A stretch of 64,000 nt of DNA from Linnemannia hyalina. Taxonomy: Eukaryota; Mortierellomycota; Mortierellomycetes; Mortierellales; Mortierellaceae. Below, piece after piece: positions 59,039-64,000 of this stretch (the stretch's first letter is position 1; every line of letters begins with the position of its first letter). Made by a program: the position numbers and the translations under genes. The notes below the pieces were generated by a model, which worked only from the letters and a program-made list of their open reading frames with translations, searched no databases and had not been told where the DNA came from. The stretch covers positions 496,001 through 560,000 of the forward strand of contig JAHRHY010000015.1 of assembly GCA_019671135.1 (NCBI GenBank), in the 5' to 3' direction.

Positions 59039-62000
59039 ATGGCCGAGAAAAAGACCAGCGGCACCAACAGGACAAAAGCAGCGACGTTGTCGCCTGATGG
59101 AAGGTGCGACTCTCATCAACAGAAAAGGCCAGGTCTCAATCCCGAAGATGTCCACAGGCTGATCATCGTCATTGTGCTTTCTTTTCGTTCTTTTGAAATA
59201 CATTAGATACATCATGGCGGCCGGTCCTGGAGACATTCTCCTTCACCGTTTGCATGGGAGTGAATTCACGACCGGCGAAACGATTGAGTTTGACGATGAC
59301 CCAGAATGTCTCTCTGCCTCAGTAAGTTATTGCTTCCAGCCTTGAGAAGTAGCCTTTACCTTACCAAAGAAGCACCTGTTGCCACCAATTCGTGTTCTGA
59401 TTCCAACTTCTTTTTTTTTGGCTGTACGCGATATAATAGAACCGCATCATTTATGCAGGATATGCCGATGGCATGGTGAAGAGCTACGACTACATTAGAA
59501 AGGAATCGATGGGAGCTCTTACTCGCTGTGAGCTGGCAGTCAGATGTTTAGCTGTCTCGGACCATGGAAGGTTCCTGGCGATCGGAACTGAGTAAGGGGA
59601 TCACTCACGCTCTCAACCTGTCGCCAGTTCTAAAATATCCACAAACTGCAAGTAAAACTTGATGGACTGACAACCACGATTTTGCTTTTCCACTGCGTAA
59701 TAGGGGCACCGAGATCAAAATTATCGACACGGAAGACATCGACATGTGTTGGTCCATCAAGGGTCACAAGAAGGCTGTCAACTGTTTCGCATTTGATCCT
59801 CTCGGGAATTTCTTGGTAGGGCATGGTGGGATATGCAGGTGTCATCATTTGATGTTGCTTGGGACTTCACTACTGACTCTTGCTGTGTCGGCATGATTTA
59901 GTTGTCGTCTAGCTGCGATGGAACCGTCATTGTTTGGGATATCAAGACAAGGGATAGCAAACCATACGAGATCATCAATATTTCGGATCCCATCACGACA
60001 TCGTAAGTGACGACGAGGTTTGGATAAGAGTGCATACCTGGAATTTTATTCGGCAAGAAACTGACCACCTCCCCTTTTCTCAATCAAATGGTATACAGCT
60101 CAGTCAAGAGCTTCCCTCTTGCGTGGCATCCTACGGGCGAGTTCTTTGTCGTAGGAAAGGACAAAGGTTAGCATTGACACACATCAGATCGCGGTATTGA
60201 AACAAGGACTCTATATGCCGAGTAAATGGGTTCGACGCACTTACATAATTAATCCAAACGATATTGTTTTCAACGTGTAGATATCATCGTCTATCACAGA
60301 CATACATGGACGAAGTCATTCACCTATCGCAACGGATCAACAGCTGTAAGTACTTAAAGAAAGTTCCGATTCAGCATATCTATTACAGCGCCCACAACCT
60401 CATAACTAACATTTTTTTACGTGTTCCAACCCTACAGATGCCCTTGTCGCTCCACTTTTCCCCTAACGGCAGGTTCTTGCTCGCCAGGTCTAATATGGAT
60501 AACGTCTGGGTTTGGCAGTACAAGGAGAAAGAAAGCCCCTGTGCCGAGTAAGCTGTCTTTTCAGCGGGCCCCTCCAGAAACGGGATGTTTTGACATTGAA
60601 GATAATTTGATCCGCAGCCATATTTATCATTTTCTACAATTTCTTTGCATGCTTAGATACACACACGCTGCAGGAGGAATGACGGGGGCTTGGTGGAAGA
60701 TTGACGAGAATGCAATCGCTATTGTAAGTCGTTGGTTGCTGCTTGAAGATTTTCCCGACCTGACGTTTATTGGCATTGCTAACGAAACTATCTTCCCATT
60801 GGTGTCGTTCATTATCAGACTGACAAGAAGGGTAAGGTCAAATTTTGGGAGAATGTCGTCGATTCGGAGAAAGGAGCGCCCTTTGGCCAGCCGAAGCCTG
60901 ACCCCCTCGAGGGACTTTTTGACGACGCCGCAATCGATGATGATGCCAAAGAGGATGAAGGTAAACCAACGGCGATTAACGTGTCCATCTGAGTAATTGT
61001 GAAATCGAAATAATCGACTGGTATTAATCTATTTTTTTTTTTGTTGGTCTCGATAGAAATGGGACATGCAGCAGTGAGCGACGATGAATCCTTGCACGAC
61101 TTTATTGTGGATGATGAACATGGTCATTATATCCCCGAGAAAACTAGTGGCGCCTCTGCAGAAAAGATTGCGACCGCTCGCGGGGTTAGCTTCAGCTCCG
61201 CAAAGGCGAAGCCCCTGAAGACGTTACACCCTCGATTTCAGCCCGGAGCAACTTCATCAGATGGACAAAGGCGATACCTCGGTAAGATAAATGTGACCAT
61301 TTCATATTGTATGAATACAGTATAACCCGCACCTTGCTAACCAATACTAATACTGTCGCACGTCACATAGCTTTCAACTTGCTGGGACTCATTACCTCTG
61401 TTCAACATGAGAACCGCTGCACCGTTGTTGTCGAGTTCCATGACAAGGTGACCAGCCGTGGTTTTCGCTTTTCCGACAACTCAAAGTTCTCGATGGCATA
61501 CCTTGGTAAGTGCAACGGCACCTAGTGGAATTGTTTGATACGTTTTTTTTTTCGGTGCCTCTTTGCCACTGTAGAGCTACACCGGTTAACCGCCAGTTCC
61601 GTTACTATGATAGGTATCAATGGAGCTATTTTTGCTGCTCCTGCCATTGACGAAAACCCCAGCACAGTTTACTACAAGACGCATGATAGCTCGCTTTCAA
61701 AGTCAGAGTGGCAAATATATTTGCCTGAGGGAGAGGATGTCATTGGTAAGAATATCACGTATAAGAGTACATGGCAGGATACAATCTCTTTGGTAGCCAT
61801 CTTAACACATATTACTCTTATTCACTCGATAGGTATCGCCTTGACAAAGGATGCTGCCATTGTGGCCACGTCAAGAGGCTTTGTTCGTACATTTTCACAG
61901 AGTGGAGTCCAGACTGGAATCTTCAGCGTTGGCTCGATTGTTGCAATTGCAGGACTTCACGACTTGGCAATCATTTTTTACCACCAAGGCGAGCCATTTG

Positions 62001-63803
62001 AAGGTAATATAACGAAACGCAGATCGAATGTAAACGAAGAAGCGCATATTGCTAGAGCATATCCTCACTCTGGTGTTTTGTATGTTGCTTCTAGGATCTC
62101 AAAACTTGGGCTACTTGATGTACAACGTTGATACGAATCAGAGGATACAGCGCGGACCCTTGCCTGTGTCTGACGACACTTCGGTTACCTGGCTCGGTTT
62201 TTCTGAATATGGCGTCCCGGCGTTTTACGACGACACTGGTGTCGTCCACATCCTGAACCATTACCGACGTATCGATCAAGGACAATGGGTTCCTATTCTA
62301 GACACGAACGTCCTTGATTCCGACAAGGACACTCCACCCACGTACTGGCCAGTTGGTCTTTCTGACGAGACGTTCACATGTGTCAAGTGCAGGGTAAGCT
62401 CAAATGTGAATGTGTGGCGAAACCACTGTACCAGGCGCTTTTATGCATAATAATCATATGAATTTCTTGTTTTTTGATACAGAAAGGAGAGTCGGAGCCA
62501 AGTTTCCCTAAACCATTTGTGACAGAGCTACCATTCAAGATGCCTACGCTCTACCAAGAAACTGAGGCAGGAGAGGCAGAAGAAGCATGGCTACGTGAAA
62601 AGATCATGACTGGACTCAGCAAGGATGAAAAGTTGGCCTCCTCGCTTGAGCGCCCCAATAAGACCGTTTCAAGGAGGGAAGTCGAGATGGACATGCTGGT
62701 CCTCAAGATGATTGGTGTAAGTTGAGGATCGTATGCACAAACAGCACTCTACCGACTGAAAGTTAATCCAAGCCATTGACCCCCCTTTTATTATTTCTTT
62801 ACTACGATCGTAGTTCGCCTGCAAGGCTGGATTCGCGCAAAAGGCAATGGACTTAACGGCCATGCTATGCAACAGTAGCTCGGTTGATAGAGCGGTCAAG
62901 ATCGCGTATCATTACAAGCTCCAACAACTTACGGAACGCATGCAAAAGCTCCGAGAAGTGATGGTGCGGGCCGAGGAGGATGGCCATTCTGATGCGGAGA
63001 ACGTGATGGGGGACGATACCATTGACACGTCCTCTAGAAGGGATGAGAGATTGTACAGGGTGTCGTCTAAGCAGGAGGAGGAGGAGCTGGAGAGAAGGAC
63101 TTTCCAGAAAAAGGAACCTGTCCAAGTCAACGATCCATTCGGAAGACGGGTTGTCAAGGACACCTCGGCGAGCAGAAGCACCAGTAATGGCAGTGGGTCT
63201 GCTGCTGCTGCTGCAGGAGGAGCGGCTAACCCGTTCAAGAAGAAGGTCGGCGCGAGCTCGGCCGGTGCACCCAAAGGATTTGGCAACATTGTGAAGGAGA
63301 CTGACAGCAACGTTTTGCCGATTACTCGACGTGCGACAGATGTCTTTGAGGCTGCGGACTACCTGACAGCAGATGATCAGCGTTCGCGGACAGAGAAGGA
63401 AAAGGCCGGTCGCCAGGACGATATCTTTAGGAAGCGGAAGGCCAATGGGGCAACAGCGACCAGCGGCGGACAGAAGACCCTGAGCATGTTCACTAAGCAG
63501 GCGTCAGCGGGTTCTTCGTCAGCAACAGACACCAAGCGGTTCAAGAAACAACAGCAGGAGGATGAGATGATGGTGGAGGATGACTTTTTGGAGGACAACA
63601 ATGGATACGAAGACCGCGAGGAGTCGTTCCCTCCAGCGGCGCAGGTGATCCCTGAGACTCAACAGGACGATAATGATGATGACGAGCTGTTTGCGCTGTC
63701 GGTTGAGGAGACGCGCGGGCACCTTGCTAGCACACGCGTCGAGTCGTCGTTGTCGCCTGACCGGAGATCAGTTCTTGCAGGGTTCAAGTTCAACCGTCCT
63801 TAG
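59039..63803 (+). CDS. CTF4: Ctf4 / AND-1 / Mcl1 replisome scaffold (WDHD1 homologue)
   Basis: Trimeric hub linking CMG helicase to DNA polymerase alpha and cohesion factors. Seventeen exons: 59039-59103, 59207-59321, 59440-59591, 59704-59815, 59902-60002, 60099-60166, 60281-60345, 60438-60547, 60657-60723, 60819-60960, 61057-61281, 61371-61505, 61614-61745, 61833-62003, 62095-62393, 62483-62716, 62814-63803. All join in frame to 1060 aa. N-terminal WD repeats are seen (TLSPDGRYIMAAG, KGHKKAVNCFAFDPLGNFL, SSSCDGTVIVWDIKT). The SepB beta-propeller and helical trimerisation part follow (VTWLGFSEYGVPAFYDDTG, PKPFVTELPFKMPTLYQ). The C-terminal tail is basic/acidic, without the HMG box of animal AND-1, and ends GFKFNRP. 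ATG 59039 is preferred because the splice to 59207 completes the first WD strand. AATAAA lies at about 63843. Confidence 0.92.
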
Positions 63804-64000
63804 GCCGAGTCTCTCGGGCGCTGAAACTTACGCCCAATTTGCTAATAAAATAGGCATAGACCGCAAATTCAGAGGAGAGACATTGGGAAGGACGCCACGT
63901 CTGACCCCCTTTTTTTAAAAAAAACTCTCCTCCTGGGTGCCTTCCTTGTTTCCACCTCCTTCACTCAACTACATTTCCATTCATTCAATTCATTCACACA
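63804..64000. other. 3' flank of CTF4 and start of a CT-rich leader
   Basis: An AATAAA-type signal near 63843 and a T7A8 palindrome near 63909 follow the stop. From 63927 to the window end the sequence turns CT-rich with repeated CATTCA, like the leaders before other plus-strand starts, so a further plus-strand gene may begin beyond base 64000. Confidence 0.45.

Noticed and set aside
1..64000. tRNA, rRNA, CRISPR and transposase signals
   Set aside because: Scanning for B-box-like GGTTCRANNCC with a paired A box, regularly spaced repeats, terminal inverted repeats and transposase or reverse-transcriptase motifs gave nothing convincing on either strand.

Overview
The window is nuclear DNA of a filamentous fungus. 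Genes are dense and broken by many short GT-AG introns (mostly 50-160 nt), often with CTAAC/CTGAC-like branch sites. Start codons are preceded by CT-rich leaders, and AATAAA-type signals follow several stops. There are no operons, ribosome binding sites, rRNA or tRNA genes. Intron density plus the gene set (free-standing BtaA-type betaine-lipid enzyme, fatty acyl-CoA reductase, large fusion enzymes, orthologues of CAND1, MMS19, Ctf4 and Ubp2) best fits an early-diverging fungus, probably Mortierellomycota (Mortierella/Linnemannia type). That placement is inference from gene content, not a search result.

Layout. 1-4746 (-): CAND1, C-terminus cut by the window edge. 5440-9435 (+): Ubp2-like deubiquitinase. 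9560-14390 (-): MMS19 of the cytosolic Fe-S assembly machinery. 15260-16186 (+): metallo-beta-lactamase-fold hydrolase. 18786-20420 (+): aminoglycoside-phosphotransferase/choline-kinase-like protein. 20812-22169 (-): BtaA. 23899-25385 (+): GNAT-like protein. 25386-32681: 7.3 kb without a supportable gene, with several simple repeats. 32682-38505 (+): 1819-residue fusion of an adenylate-forming enzyme and a PEP-synthase/PPDK-like enzyme. 38808-39015 (-): two exons of a possible tiny protein. 39762-42074 (-): ABCG half-transporter. 44127-45252 (+): UbiA-like membrane protein. 45601-47373 (-): cytochrome P450. 49682-51719 (+): fatty acyl-CoA reductase. 51882-55150 (-): type I asparaginase with ankyrin repeats. 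55709-58882 (+): GT31-GT32 double glycosyltransferase. 59039-63803 (+): Ctf4/AND-1/Mcl1.

How they fit together. CAND1 and the Ubp2-like protease form a divergent pair, both in ubiquitin biology. MMS19 and Ctf4 are DNA-maintenance housekeeping genes. The 32.7-51.7 kb stretch groups five genes that could act on lipids or hydrophobic metabolites: an acyl-adenylating fusion enzyme, an ABCG exporter, a UbiA-like protein, a P450 and an acyl-CoA reductase. No pathway-specific regulator is visible, so cluster status is a hypothesis.

The most unusual objects are the adenylating/PEP-synthase fusion, the GT31-GT32 fusion with a multipass N-terminus and a CSPG-like C-terminal repeat, and the stand-alone BtaA. 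Exon coordinates were derived by eye from splice motifs and checked for frame continuity; protein lengths follow from those models.
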